A stretch of 64,000 nt of DNA, from the NCBI GenBank assembly GCA_020632915.1, contig JACKEP010000015.1, forward strand, positions 70,473 to 134,472, read 5' to 3'. Within the stretch, counting starts at the first letter, position 1; each line of letters begins with the position of its first letter. Below, one piece after another: positions 21,147 to 30,794 of the stretch. A program made the translations under genes and the position numbers. The notes beneath the pieces are model-generated. The model was not told where the DNA came from. It saw nothing but the letters and a program-made list of their open reading frames with translations, and ran no database searches. Source of the DNA: Alphaproteobacteria bacterium (GTDB lineage Bacteria > Myxococcota_A > UBA796 > GCA-2862545).

Positions 21147-22460
21147 TCAGGCCGAGCGCGCCTGGCCCGTGTGCTGGCGGATCATGAGCCGGTACAGGCT
21201 CATGTAGCGGCGTCCGGTGAGGTCCCAGCGGTAGAGCCGCGCCTTCTTGCGCGCGGCCTCGGACATGCTGCGACGGAGCTCGTCGTTCTCGACCAGGATG
21301 TCGAGGAACTTGGCGAACGCCTCGGGCTCGGGCCCGACGAGGAAGCCGTTGACGCCGTGGTCGACGAAGTCGCGCGTGCCGCCCGCGTCGCCGCACACCA
21401 CCGGCAGGCCCGAGGCCATCGCCTCGACGGTGACGTTGCCGAACGTCTCGGTGGTGGACGGGAAGACGAACACGTCGCTCGACGCCACGATGCGCGGCAC
21501 CTCGGCCTCGGTGACCTGACCGACGAACGTGGCCTGCGGCAGCATGTGGGCGAGCTTGCGCTGCGCCGGTCCGCCGCCGACGAACACGATCTTCACCCGG
21601 TCCTTGTGGCGCATGTGGTGCCAGGCCTGGGCGACGACGTCGGGGCTCTTCTCCCACACCAGCCGGCCGACGAAGGTGAAGATGAGCTTGTCGTCGCCGC
21701 CGACGGCCGCGCGCCACGTCGGGTCGCGGTGGACCGGCGAGAACTGGCTGGTCTCCACGCCGTGCGGGATGTGGATGAGGTTCTCGAAGCCGCGGCGCTC
21801 CAGCTCCTCCATCGTGGCCCGGGAGGGCACGATGACCGCCTGGCAGCGCGCGTAGAGGCGACGCAGCGCACGCCACGCGGCCCGCTCCAGCAGGTGCAGC
21901 CGGTAGTAGGGCATGTAGCTGGCGAAGTGGGTGTGGTAGGTGGCGACGAGCGGGATGCCGCGCTCGTTGGCCCACTCGGCCGCGGTGTGCGACAGCGGGC
22001 AGAACGAGTGGATGTGCACGAGGTCGACGGGCTCGGCGCTCAGCAGGTCGCCCAGCCGCTCACCGGACACCCAGGGCATCCGGTAGCCGGTGGACAGCGG
22101 CCACGGGTAGGACGGCACCCGGATCATGTCGTTGGGAACGGTGTCGCCGAACATCGCGCTGACGTAGCGGTGCTGGAACTCGGTGCCGCGGAACAGCTCC
22201 CGCGTGCGGTAGAGCACGCGCGTGACGCCGTCGTGGCCCGGACGCATGGTCGGGGCGGCGTTGACGATGTGGTACTTGTCGGTGTCGCCGACCAGCCGCA
22301 GATCGGGCCGCTCGTCGTCGACGAGGCCGCTGCCGAGCGTGGCACCGGAGGCCTCGCCCCGCTCGTCGAGGTGTGCGGACGGCGGCGCGGCGGCGCCAGC
22401 CGGAGCGCCGCTGTCGAGGGGACCGACGACACTGTCGCGATGGGTTCCGGGCTCGCTCAT
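21147..22460 (-). CDS. GT4-family glycosyltransferase
   Basis: A 437-residue GT-B fold glycosyltransferase. The N-terminal domain has PVDLVHIHSFCPLSHTAAEWANERGIPLVATYHTHF, the acceptor-side signature of family 4. The C-terminal domain has FTFVGRLVWEKSPD and the nucleotide-sugar site STTETFGNVTVEAMASGLPVVCGDAGG (ExFGxxxxEAMAxGxPVV). It is closest in look to SqdX/MgdA-type diacylglycerol or lipid glycosyltransferases, but the substrate cannot be set. The start ATG at 22460 (MSEPGTHRDS) follows GAGGTG. A disordered stretch of about 60 residues comes before the fold. It runs convergent to the lipoprotein gene, 28 bp apart. Confidence 0.88.
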   Translation of the reverse strand: MSEPGTHRDSVVGPLDSGAPAGAAAPPSAHLDERGEASGATLGSGLVDDERPDLRLVGDTDKYHIVNAAPTMRPGHDGVTRVLYRTRELFRGTEFQHRYVSAMFGDTVPNDMIRVPSYPWPLSTGYRMPWVSGERLGDLLSAEPVDLVHIHSFCPLSHTAAEWANERGIPLVATYHTHFASYMPYYRLHLLERAAWRALRRLYARCQAVIVPSRATMEELERRGFENLIHIPHGVETSQFSPVHRDPTWRAAVGGDDKLIFTFVGRLVWEKSPDVVAQAWHHMRHKDRVKIVFVGGGPAQRKLAHMLPQATFVGQVTEAEVPRIVASSDVFVFPSTTETFGNVTVEAMASGLPVVCGDAGGTRDFVDHGVNGFLVGPEPEAFAKFLDILVENDELRRSMSEAARKKARLYRWDLTGRRYMSLYRLMIRQHTGQARSA

Positions 22461-22880
22461 CGAACACCTCGGTGCAGGTGCCCCTGACCGCGGCGCCACT
22501 CTAGCGCGATGCGGGCCGGCGGCGAGCGCCGTGCGTCGGACGGAGGCACGGCGCGCGGGCAGAACACCGGAGCGAGACGGATGTGGCACCCCTCGGTGTG
22601 CGAAGGGCGCGCGTGGTCGGGCGAGGCGCCGACGGTTCGGCGGCGAGGGTGGGCAGCGCGGCTGCATCCCAGCGTGTGGTGTGCGGACTTCAGGTCAACC
22701 CCCAAGCCTGGCCCCGGGCCACGATAGCGTCCCGCGATCGTCCCGTCCACGGGCCGATCATCCCGGTGACGAGGGCTGTGGCGAACGCTGCGTCGTGGGC
22801 GCGCCGGCGCGGCGTCCAGGTGTGCAACTGCATGCACAGGCCCGCGCGCGCGACGCCCCCTGCGCGGGGCGTGGTCGCGG
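22461..22880. other. 420-bp noncoding stretch
   Basis: No convincing gene, RNA or repeat is seen. It holds the 5' region of the leftward GT4 gene and the 3' flank of the leftward VOC gene. Open frames here are arginine-rich readings of GC-rich DNA. Confidence 0.6.
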
Positions 22881-23297
22881 TCAGGTAGCGAACACCTGCG
22901 TGTCGTCGCGGAACGCCTTGAACTCCAGGCAGTTGCCCGACGGGTCGCGCAGGAACATCGTCGCCTGCTCGCCGACCTGTCCTGCGAAGCGCACCCTCGG
23001 GGCGATCTCGAACCGCGCGCCGTGCGCCGTGAGCCGGTCGGCGAGCGCCTGCCAGGCGTCCCACGGCAGGATCAGCCCGAAGTGCGGCACCGGGACGTCG
23101 TCGCCGTCCACGGCGTTGCGACCCGCGACCGCGTCGTGGTCGTCGACGACGTGGGCCGACAGCTGGTGCCCGGCGAGGTCCAGGTCGAGCCAGCGCGGGG
23201 CCGAGCGGCCCACGCCGCAGCCCAGCACGTCGACGTAGAAGGCACGGGTGCTGTCCAGGTCGCGGACGGGGAAGGCGAGGTGGAAACGGGGACGCAC
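22881..23297 (-). CDS. VOC (glyoxalase/bleomycin-resistance fold) protein
   Basis: A 138-residue single-domain vicinal-oxygen-chelate protein. PRFHLAFPVRDLDSTRAFYVDVLGC at the N-terminus and ATMFLRDPSGNCLEFKAF at the C-terminus are the two paired beta-alpha-beta-beta-beta modules of the fold. His in FHLAFPV, His in VPHFGL and Glu in CLEFKAF are in position to bind a metal ion. The start is GTG at 23297, six bases after GGAGG. The reaction is unknown; members include glyoxalases, dioxygenases and resistance proteins. It follows the esterase gene in the same direction, so the two may be co-transcribed. Confidence 0.85.
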   Translation of the reverse strand: MRPRFHLAFPVRDLDSTRAFYVDVLGCGVGRSAPRWLDLDLAGHQLSAHVVDDHDAVAGRNAVDGDDVPVPHFGLILPWDAWQALADRLTAHGARFEIAPRVRFAGQVGEQATMFLRDPSGNCLEFKAFRDDTQVFAT

Positions 23298-23320
23298 GGC
23301 GGACCTCCAGCGCGCGACCG

Positions 23321-24259
23321 TTACCTCGCCGTCGCCACGGGCGCCTCCGACGCCGCGTCGACGTGGGTCAGGGTGTAGAAGCGGTCGGCCGGCAGGTCGC
23401 AGGCGCCGCCGCGGAGCGCCCCGCACAGGGCCACCGGGAAGATGCGCGACCAGTCGCGGTAGACGTGCGCGCCGTGGAACACCACGAAGTCGTGGGGCAC
23501 GCCCTCGGCGGTGAGGTGGTCGTGGAACGCGCGGGTCGACTTCAAGATGCCGGGCATGTCGGTCGTGCCGGCCGCCAGGAACAGGCGGGTGCCGTGCAGA
23601 TCGGCCGCTGAGGTGAGGCGGTCGAAGGCGCTGTGCGCCCGGACGCGCTCGGGGTCGGCTGGCCCGAAGATGCGGTCGAACGGCGCGAACGCGGGCATCA
23701 TGTTGCCGCCCAGGAACGCGAGCATCTGGTCGGCGTCGAAGATCGGGGCGCTCAGCACGTTGAGCGACGCGAACTGGTCGAGGTGGTCCAGCCCCAGGTA
23801 CAGCGTGCCGGCGCCGCCCATCGAGATGCCCATCAGGTGCTGGCCCTCGGGGGCCGGCAGGAGTGGCAGGCGTGCGCGCACGTCCGGGATGACCTCGTCC
23901 ATCACCCAGTCGGCGTAGCGGTGGGAGCCGTCGTACCAGTTGGCCCAGAAGCCCATGTCCCCGTCGGGGATGACGGCGACGAACGGCGGCAGCAGGCCCT
24001 CGTCGATCCAGGCGTCGAGGCGGTCGGTGACCATGCCCTTGCGTTCCCACACGGTCTCGTCGTCGCCGCCGCCGTGCAGGAACACCACGAGCGGCAGCGG
24101 GGTGGTGTGGTCCCACCCCGGAGGCTCGTAGACGGCGTACCGCAGGTCGCGCTGTTCGACCTGCGACGCGACGTCGACGTAGGCGATGGCGGTGGGCTTG
24201 GGGGCACAGGCCAGGGCGAGGCCGGCCAGGAGCGCGACGGGCAGGGTGCGAGGCAGCAT
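23321..24259 (-). CDS. Esterase-like alpha/beta hydrolase lipoprotein
   Basis: A 312-residue predicted lipoprotein (signal peptide with lipobox LALAC from the start at 24259) carrying an alpha/beta hydrolase of the esterase D / feruloyl-esterase type. Motifs are FLHGGGDDE (oxyanion region), the nucleophile elbow GISMGGAG and, near the end, FHGAHVYRDW with the likely catalytic His. Substrates of this group are small esters or acetylated sugars. It would act in the periplasm or on the outer membrane. The open frame upstream of 24259 lacks homology. Confidence 0.82.
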   Translation of the reverse strand: MLPRTLPVALLAGLALACAPKPTAIAYVDVASQVEQRDLRYAVYEPPGWDHTTPLPLVVFLHGGGDDETVWERKGMVTDRLDAWIDEGLLPPFVAVIPDGDMGFWANWYDGSHRYADWVMDEVIPDVRARLPLLPAPEGQHLMGISMGGAGTLYLGLDHLDQFASLNVLSAPIFDADQMLAFLGGNMMPAFAPFDRIFGPADPERVRAHSAFDRLTSAADLHGTRLFLAAGTTDMPGILKSTRAFHDHLTAEGVPHDFVVFHGAHVYRDWSRIFPVALCGALRGGACDLPADRFYTLTHVDAASEAPVATAR

Positions 24260-24471
24260 CACGGGCTCCGCGTCGAGGGTGGATTGCACGTGGTTTGTAC
24301 ATGGTTTGCGCAGGGTTGTCCCGTCCGGGGTTGTCACGGGCTCCACGGCGTGGTGCGACATCGGTGCGCGCTCCCTCGTCGGACGGTGCCGCCGACCGCG
24401 CCGCCGTCCGCGCCAGCGCGCCTGCGCAACCCCACTCCGAAGGGGTATGCTCCCAGCCCGTGGGAGGTTCG

Positions 24472-26535
<2,064 letters not shown>

Positions 26536-26623
26536 GCTACGCTGTCGACGTCCCGGCGGGGCGCGTCCCGCTCCGCACTGCACGCGGAGCGCCTCGAAGC
26601 CGGGGCCACGGCGAGGTGCGTGG

Positions 26624-27529
26624 ATGGAGCAGGTCAGAGCGTTGGTGGAGGACGTGGTCCAACGTCTTGGGGGAGACGCGGGCTGGTTCATGCGGTTCGT
26701 GCGGCCGCTGCGGTCCGACGGGCTCTACGTGGTCGACCTCGTCGCGCTTGGGCCACCCGGGTTCCACGACGCGCTGTCGGTGCTGGCCCACCGGGACCTG
26801 ACGCCGTGGAACCTCGACGTGGGCGACGGCAGCTCGCTCAACGCGTTCGACCTCAGGGTGCGCTCCGAGGTCCCCCACCACGTCGCCGAGGCGTTCTGGG
26901 ATCCGTTCGGGCTGAACTCCAGCTTGTCGATGAACGTGGTCGCGGGCAACCGCGTCGCCGGCAACGTCGGCATCCTGCGCGCGTCGCCCCGCGCGCCGTT
27001 CAAGACCGCCGACCAGCGGCGGGCCAACCGGCGTCGCGATCGGATCCGTGTTGGCGTCGAGGGCCTGGAGCTGCGCCGGGGGCCCCCGCGTCCCGATGTG
27101 GGGTCGATCGTGCTGACGGCGTCCGGCGCGGTCCGCTTCGCGAGCCCCGACGTCCACGACGTCCCCGAGCTGCTGGCGCTCGTCCAGGCCGAGGTGCGGG
27201 CGCATGGCGCGGGCGCCCACCGCGCGCTGGTCGGCCGGCACCTGGTCACGTTCGAGCCTCTCGATCCGCTGAGCGCCGACCAGGAGGCGATGGTGCTCGC
27301 GCGCGTCGAGGCCACGGTCGGCATGCAGGCCGTCCAGGCGATGACCATGAGCCGGGTCAAGCGCAAGGTCGCCGACCTCGCCGCCCGCGGCGCCACCGTG
27401 CCCGAGATCGCCAGCCACCTGGGCCGCGCGCCCGACACCATCCGCGCCCACCTCAAGGACGTCTACCGGGAGCTCGGGGTCGGCAACCGGGTGGAGCTGG
27501 CCGACGCCGTGCGGGGGATCTGGAGCTGA
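26624..27529 (+). CDS. LuxR-type transcriptional regulator
   Basis: A 301-residue regulator with a C-terminal LuxR/FixJ-type HTH (ARGATVPEIASHLGRAPDTIRAHLKDVYRELGVGNRVELA). The first 230 residues form a sensor domain that I do not recognise; it is neither an autoinducer domain nor a receiver domain by eye. No autoinducer synthase is nearby. It is the last host gene before the prophage and ends 14 bp before the remnant stop codon of the gene into which the phage inserted. Confidence 0.85.
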   Translation: MEQVRALVEDVVQRLGGDAGWFMRFVRPLRSDGLYVVDLVALGPPGFHDALSVLAHRDLTPWNLDVGDGSSLNAFDLRVRSEVPHHVAEAFWDPFGLNSSLSMNVVAGNRVAGNVGILRASPRAPFKTADQRRANRRRDRIRVGVEGLELRRGPPRPDVGSIVLTASGAVRFASPDVHDVPELLALVQAEVRAHGAGAHRALVGRHLVTFEPLDPLSADQEAMVLARVEATVGMQAVQAMTMSRVKRKVADLAARGATVPEIASHLGRAPDTIRAHLKDVYRELGVGNRVELADAVRGIWS

Positions 27530-27542
27530 CCCGGCGGGGCGC

Positions 27543-27585
27543 TAGCGTCCCCCCAGCAGCAGCAGCCGGTGCTCCATCTCCTTGA
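27543..27585 (-). pseudogene. Original 3' end of the host target gene, stranded at attL
   Basis: Read leftward, this codes KEMEHRLLLLGGR followed by TAG. The same residues followed by TAA are encoded at attR by the phage copy, in frame with host sequence that lies beyond 64000. So this is the displaced native 3' end of the interrupted host gene. The gene product cannot be identified from these few residues. Confidence 0.75.
27552..27585. repeat. attL core
   Basis: 34 bp identical to 63967-64000. The bases to its left (GCGTCC against CGCCCG before attR) differ. The right copy runs into the end of the window, so the true core may be longer. Confidence 0.92.
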
Positions 27586-27638
27586 CGGAGGGGTCCAATT
27601 GTCCGCGTAGAACGGATGGTTTTAGGCGGCGTTTTGAG

Positions 27639-27670
27639 CGTATGACGAACGTATGATCGCCCGTCATACG
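27639..27670. promoter_or_regulatory. Left arm-type integrase sites
   Basis: Three CGTATG-type sites: CGTATGACG (27639), CGTATGAT (27650) and an inverted CGTCATACG (27662). The same hexamer recurs four times by attR and is not clustered elsewhere. The arrangement resembles arm-type sites bound by the N-terminal domain of phage integrases. Confidence 0.6.
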
Positions 27671-27779
27671 TTGTCACGGCGCCACGAAGAAGGCCCCCAC
27701 CGTCACGTGGACGATGGGGGCCGGGGGTCTGGCGTCCCTGCCAGCTTGGGGGGCCCTCTATCCCCCGTGCGGGGGAGGG

Positions 27780-27977
27780 CTAGGTCGGGGTCAGGCCACC
27801 GTCATCGTCAGCCTGTGCCAGCTGATCGAGCCCGAGCTGCAGCAGCTGGCGCAGCACGTCCGACCGCGAGGTGGTGCGGTGGGGCCAGCGGGCACGCTCG
27901 GCCTCGACGGCACGGTCGACGGCCTCCGCCATAGCAGTCGTGATTCGGGCGTCGATCCGGAGGAGGGGATCAGCCAC
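27780..27977 (-). CDS. Small ribbon-helix-helix-like protein
   Basis: A 65-residue protein. GTG at 27977 overlaps the stop of the upstream gene by eight bases. The sequence runs as a short beta-strand (PLLRIDARITTAMAEAVD) followed by two helices (RTTSRSDVLRQLLQLGLDQL), the layout of Arc/CopG-type ribbon-helix-helix DNA-binding proteins. Such proteins control integration, excision or early genes in phages. It is the last gene of a leftward three-gene set near attL. It is a candidate regulator or excision factor, but this is inference. Confidence 0.55.
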   Translation of the reverse strand: MADPLLRIDARITTAMAEAVDRAVEAERARWPHRTTSRSDVLRQLLQLGLDQLAQADDDGGLTPT

Positions 27978-28281
27978 GGGACGCCTCGGTGGCGGTGGCG
28001 GCCCCCATGCGGATCGCGGCGACGGTCGCATCGGAGGTGGCGTCGTCCAGCAGGGCGACGGCGACCTCGGCCGGGATCGAGACCCCCACGGTCGAGGCGA
28101 TCTCGGGGATCCGGGTCTGGGCAACGTAGGTCGACTGGCAGGCGGTGGACACGTGGCCGCGAGCGGCGTGCACGTTGCCGCCGTCGGCGTGCAGTCCGCC
28201 TGCGGTCCACGCGCGGGCGCGGGCGTGGACGAGGTCGCGGCCGAGGGTCATGGCCGTGGTACGGGTAGCGGTGTCGATCAT
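27970..28281 (-). CDS. Small phage protein, unknown
   Basis: A 103-residue protein starting MIDTATRTTAMTLGRDLVHARAR, with AGAGGA upstream of the ATG. It is mostly helical, with small residues and several His residues in the middle, and no recognised domain. It lies between two small genes on the same strand and overlaps the ribbon-helix-helix gene, so it belongs to the same leftward transcript. Real coding is supported by the tight overlap. Confidence 0.5.
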   Translation of the reverse strand: MIDTATRTTAMTLGRDLVHARARAWTAGGLHADGGNVHAARGHVSTACQSTYVAQTRIPEIASTVGVSIPAEVAVALLDDATSDATVAAIRMGAATATEASRG

Positions 28282-28387
28282 GGTGTGTTCCTCTGCCCAC
28301 GGGGAAGTGATCGTGGGCGTGGGCCCCGCATCCGGCTCGACCCGGATCCATGCCTGCTCGTGCAGGTGCGGGGACTGGTGGCGAGGA

Positions 28388-28726
28388 TCAGGCGGCCACC
28401 GCCGCCAGCGCCGCCTTGACCGTCCGGTGGTTTGCCGTCCGCCGGACCCACTGCTCGCCCTCGCGGGCGAAGTAGTAGGTGCCGCCGACGGGGGAGCGGG
28501 TGTGCTTGTGCCACCCGGTCACGGTGGCGGCCACGATGTCCGGGCCGAGCATGGCCAGCTCGGTGTCTACCGTCGGGGCCCCCCACGAGCTGCGCGAGGT
28601 GCCTCGACCGTCGTAGGCATGGAGGGTACCGTCCTCCACGTACGGTCGGACGTCGGACGACCGGAAGTAGGTGCAGTCCGGGCAGTCGTGCCACTCGACC
28701 GGGATCGGGATCGTCGTATCGCTCAT
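28388..28726 (-). CDS. Small phage protein with CxxC pair, unknown
   Basis: A 112-residue protein starting MSDTTIPIPVEWHDCPDCTYF, with GGAGG nine bases before the ATG. CPDC near residue 15 and a His nearby could bind a metal. The rest is beta-rich with aromatic residues (TGWHKHTRSPVGGTYYFAREG). It heads the leftward set near attL. The following gene starts about 105 bp downstream. No family recognised. Confidence 0.55.
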   Translation of the reverse strand: MSDTTIPIPVEWHDCPDCTYFRSSDVRPYVEDGTLHAYDGRGTSRSSWGAPTVDTELAMLGPDIVAATVTGWHKHTRSPVGGTYYFAREGEQWVRRTANHRTVKAALAAVAA

Positions 28727-28943
28727 TTCTAGTCCTCCTCGGACGTGCCACCCGACGGGGCGGCACCCCTACTACGCATGCAGGGCGGCGGGCGAGGACA
28801 ACGGCCCACTGACCCGGACAATGTACACACCCCGTGTGCCACCGTCAACACGCACCGGTGCATTATTCGTTGCGGACGTGACCGAACCGGTCGTTAATGA
28901 CGGTTTGGGCGTGTGTTTCGGTGCGAAGGAAAGTCCATTGCCA

Positions 28944-28957
28944 GTTCAACGTTGAAC
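28944..28957. repeat. 14-bp palindrome, copy 1
   Basis: GTTCAACGTTGAAC, a perfect palindrome, followed by CCCCGTGCGGGG, a small hairpin. One of four exact copies in the prophage (others at 34796, 45315 and 61684). Confidence 0.85.
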
Positions 28958-29185
28958 CCCGTGCGGGGGCTGATTGCAGGCAAAACCCCCTACTACGCAA
29001 GCGAGTCGTTGGTTGAAACCGCCAATGTTTTCCGTGTGCTTGCCGATCTCACGGTCCAGTAGTTGCGACGCTGGAGATTCGTGAATGTAAATCTTGATCG
29101 CCGATATCGTGGCTTGCACGGCAATTTCTAGCGTGCCATGCTGGAGGCGCGCCCGAGACCGCCATCGAGCATTTCCCTTGGGCAT
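28946..29185 (-). CDS. Possible small gene in regulatory region
   Basis: An open frame of 79 residues (MPKGNARWRSRARLQHGTLE onward) with lower GC and mixed third positions, unlike both host genes and late genes. Its last codons and stop fall inside the 14-bp palindrome at 28944. There is no good ribosome site and no recognised domain. It may be a real early gene or chance; the region otherwise looks like a control region. Confidence 0.25.
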   Translation of the reverse strand: MPKGNARWRSRARLQHGTLEIAVQATISAIKIYIHESPASQLLDREIGKHTENIGGFNQRLACVVGGFACNQPPHGVQR

Positions 29186-29196
29186 CGAGTGACAAC

Positions 29197-29439
29197 ATGA
29201 TCTGCGATTATATCACGCCCGAGAACCGAGTGTTGCTCGACCGCTACGTGGAGCTGTCGGCCGCCACGTCGTGGCCGATCACCCACGAGGACGCCGTGAA
29301 CCTCGCCCTGTCGGTGCTCCTGCCCGACTGGGTGGAGGATGCGGAGAACGACGTCCGCCAGCAGGGAATGACCACCCAGGAGCTGGTCCAGGACATCGCC
29401 GCTGCCCGGCACCTCCGCCAGCCGGGAGGTGCGGCATGA
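29197..29439 (+). CDS. Small phage protein, unknown
   Basis: An 80-residue, acidic, helical protein (MICDYITPENRVLLDRYVEL). Its stop overlaps the start of the next gene by four bases. No recognised domain; no strong ribosome site. First of two or three coupled rightward early genes. Confidence 0.5.
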   Translation: MICDYITPENRVLLDRYVELSAATSWPITHEDAVNLALSVLLPDWVEDAENDVRQQGMTTQELVQDIAAARHLRQPGGAA

Positions 29440-29819
29440 ACGCCAACGGAAAGCTGCCCCCGCTGATGGTCATCCGCGAGCGGAGCGTCACGGTGTACGC
29501 TAGGCCTGGCTTGGCCTACCGGGAGTACGTCAGCACCTCCGGCGACCTCGTCCGCCATGGTGGCGAGGTTCTCGGGGGGGGCGCGGTCCTCTCGGACTGG
29601 TGCGACACCACGGTGAGCGAAGACGAGGACGGGGCCCAGGCGACCGCTGATGAGCTGTGGTGCGACGTCGAGTGTGAGGTGGCGAACTGGACCTGCGCCG
29701 ACGTCGAGGAGGTCATCCGAGGGCTCCGGTGCATCGGTGGGGAGGATGATTCCGTTCCCGGTGTCCCCACCATCTCGGAGCTGGCTGGGACCGCCACGAA
29801 GCGGGGAGGTGCGCCGTGA
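29436..29819 (+). CDS. Small acidic phage protein, unknown
   Basis: A 127-residue acidic protein. The ATG at 29436 overlaps the previous stop and follows GGGAGGTG. Several Cys and Trp residues lie in WCDTTVSEDEDG and LWCDVECEVANWTCADVEEV. No known family. The overlap with its neighbour and GC-rich third positions support coding. Confidence 0.55.
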   Translation: MNANGKLPPLMVIRERSVTVYARPGLAYREYVSTSGDLVRHGGEVLGGGAVLSDWCDTTVSEDEDGAQATADELWCDVECEVANWTCADVEEVIRGLRCIGGEDDSVPGVPTISELAGTATKRGGAP

Positions 29820-29953
29820 GGCGTTTCCTCGTCCCCCCTCCACCCGCAACGCTGTCTGAGGCGTTCCCCTCCATCGACTTCTCGAACCAAGAAGGCTGCA
29901 TAGGTGGACGGGGCCTCTGCACCAGCGCGGTCAGGTCAGGTAGCGCAGCGTGA
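29816..29953 (+). CDS. Possible 45-residue coupled ORF
   Basis: A GTG at 29816 overlaps the previous stop (GTGA), follows GGGAGGTG, and opens 45 codons (VRRFLVPPPPATLSEAFPSI). The position and coupling suggest a real small gene, but nothing in the sequence identifies it. Its 3' end overlaps the small leftward membrane-peptide gene. Confidence 0.3.
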   Translation: MRRFLVPPPPATLSEAFPSIDFSNQEGCIGGRGLCTSAVRSGSAA

Positions 29954-30005
29954 GCAGGACAACGGCCACGAGGATGCGCAGGTCAATGCGGATGATGATC
30001 TCCAT
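29931..30005 (-). CDS. 24-residue hydrophobic membrane peptide
   Basis: Reading leftward from ATG at 30005: MEIIIRIDLR, then LVAVVLLTL, ending RYLT, stop at 29931. A single hydrophobic helix with basic residues on both sides would sit in the inner membrane. GGAGG lies five bases before the ATG, ideal spacing, but is locked in a hairpin (30009-30027). A tiny hydrophobic peptide with a masked ribosome site is the layout of many type I toxin messages and small phage membrane peptides. No antisense RNA could be identified. Confidence 0.45.
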   Translation of the reverse strand: MEIIIRIDLRILVAVVLLTLRYLT

Positions 30006-30008
30006 GAG

Positions 30009-30027
30009 AACCTCCCTGCCGGAGGTT
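30009..30027 (-). promoter_or_regulatory. Hairpin masking the ribosome site of the 24-residue peptide
   Basis: On the minus strand AACCTCC pairs perfectly with GGAGGTT across a five-base loop. The right arm contains the Shine-Dalgarno sequence, so translation would be blocked unless the hairpin opens. Confidence 0.55.
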
Positions 30028-30310
30028 GGTCGCGGCGACGCACCACCATTGGTGAGGCGCCGGAAGCTCCGACGCCTGGGCCTATCTATCTAAATCGATC
30101 TAGATTCAACGGTCATGTTTTTGTGGCCATGGGCCCAAGCAGGAACACCTCCGCAGGGGTCACCTGGGAGGTTTCGGTTTGGATGACGGGGTGGCCGTAG
30201 GTGCCGCAAGCGGCAAACGCGGGCCCCGATGGCAACCTGAGGGGTTCTGCACCCTTCGGCTTCGGTCGGCGGGGGTGCAGACAAGGTAGCCCGATGCCGC
30301 GATCATGCCG

Positions 30311-30403
30311 GAGGGTAGGGAGATTTTCCCACGAGGGTAGGGAGATTTACCCCCCCGAGGGTAGGGAGATTTACCCCCCCGAGGGTAGGGAGATTTACCC
30401 CCC
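30311..30403. repeat. Four iteron-like tandem repeats of about 24 bp
   Basis: Units begin at 30311, 30333, 30357 and 30381, each GAGGGTAGGGAGATTT followed by a C-run. Units 2 to 4 are nearly identical; unit 1 is shorter. Each later unit contains the dyad GGGTA-(8 nt)-TACCC. They lie about 400 bp upstream of a gene with a replication-initiator-like N-terminus, so they may be initiator binding sites in the phage origin. Confidence 0.8.
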
Positions 30404-30794
30404 GTAGGCAGTAGCTAAGGAAGCACTAGAGAAAGAAGCACTACGGCTTAGGCTCTAGCAATGCTCCCTCCGCCGCTTCGCGGCGTCGGTCGGCGTCTGC
30501 GTTGGGGTCGACCCCCCTTCGGGGGGTCGGTTCTGCCATCGCTGCTGCTGACCTGCAAACCCGTTTCCCTCGATCGAACATCCATGGACCCCCGCCTCCC
30601 TCAGCCTCTGGGTGCAGGAGGCCACGATGACCGGGCCCGTGATCCTCAGGGGGGTTCGGTTTCATTCCTATAGGCGTGAGTAGGGGTGTGGACGCTCTCG
30701 GGTGCTCCACATCTCTCGTGACCCAGCCCACCCGGATGGCCATCCGGGTGGGCATCCCACGGGCCGGGAGAACCGTCGTCACGAGAGGTACCCC
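30404..30794. promoter_or_regulatory. Noncoding leader with hairpins, upstream of the replication gene
   Basis: About 390 bp without a gene. It holds a CGCCGC-TTC-GCGGCG hairpin (30471-30485), a nine-pair CGACCCCCC-TTC-GGGGGGTCG hairpin (30509-30529) and a long perfect palindrome (30726-30753). Neither hairpin has a following T-run. The region is likely the origin or leader of the replication gene. Confidence 0.5.
30726..30753. repeat. Perfect 28-bp palindrome
   Basis: Half-site GCCCACCCGGATGG followed at once by its exact reverse complement, with no spacer. It lies 41 bp before the start of the candidate replication gene. It could be an operator for a dimeric regulator or an origin cruciform. 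Confidence 0.85.

Larger units (their letters stand above)
28727..29196. promoter_or_regulatory. Divergent control region of the left prophage genes
   Basis: About 470 bp between the leftward gene set (from 28726) and rightward genes (from 29197). It is less GC-rich than its surroundings, contains one copy of the 14-bp palindrome and AT-rich tracts (GATTATATCACG just inside 29200). This is where early promoters and operators of the lysogenic switch would be expected, but no clear promoter can be fixed by eye. Confidence 0.45.

Noticed and set aside
29904..30200. A 98-codon plus-strand frame
   Set aside because: No ribosome site and no consistent codon bias; it crosses AT-rich DNA and the hairpin-controlled small peptide gene on the other strand.
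30311..30403. CRISPR array
   Set aside because: Units are contiguous tandem repeats with no unique spacers, and no cas genes are present.
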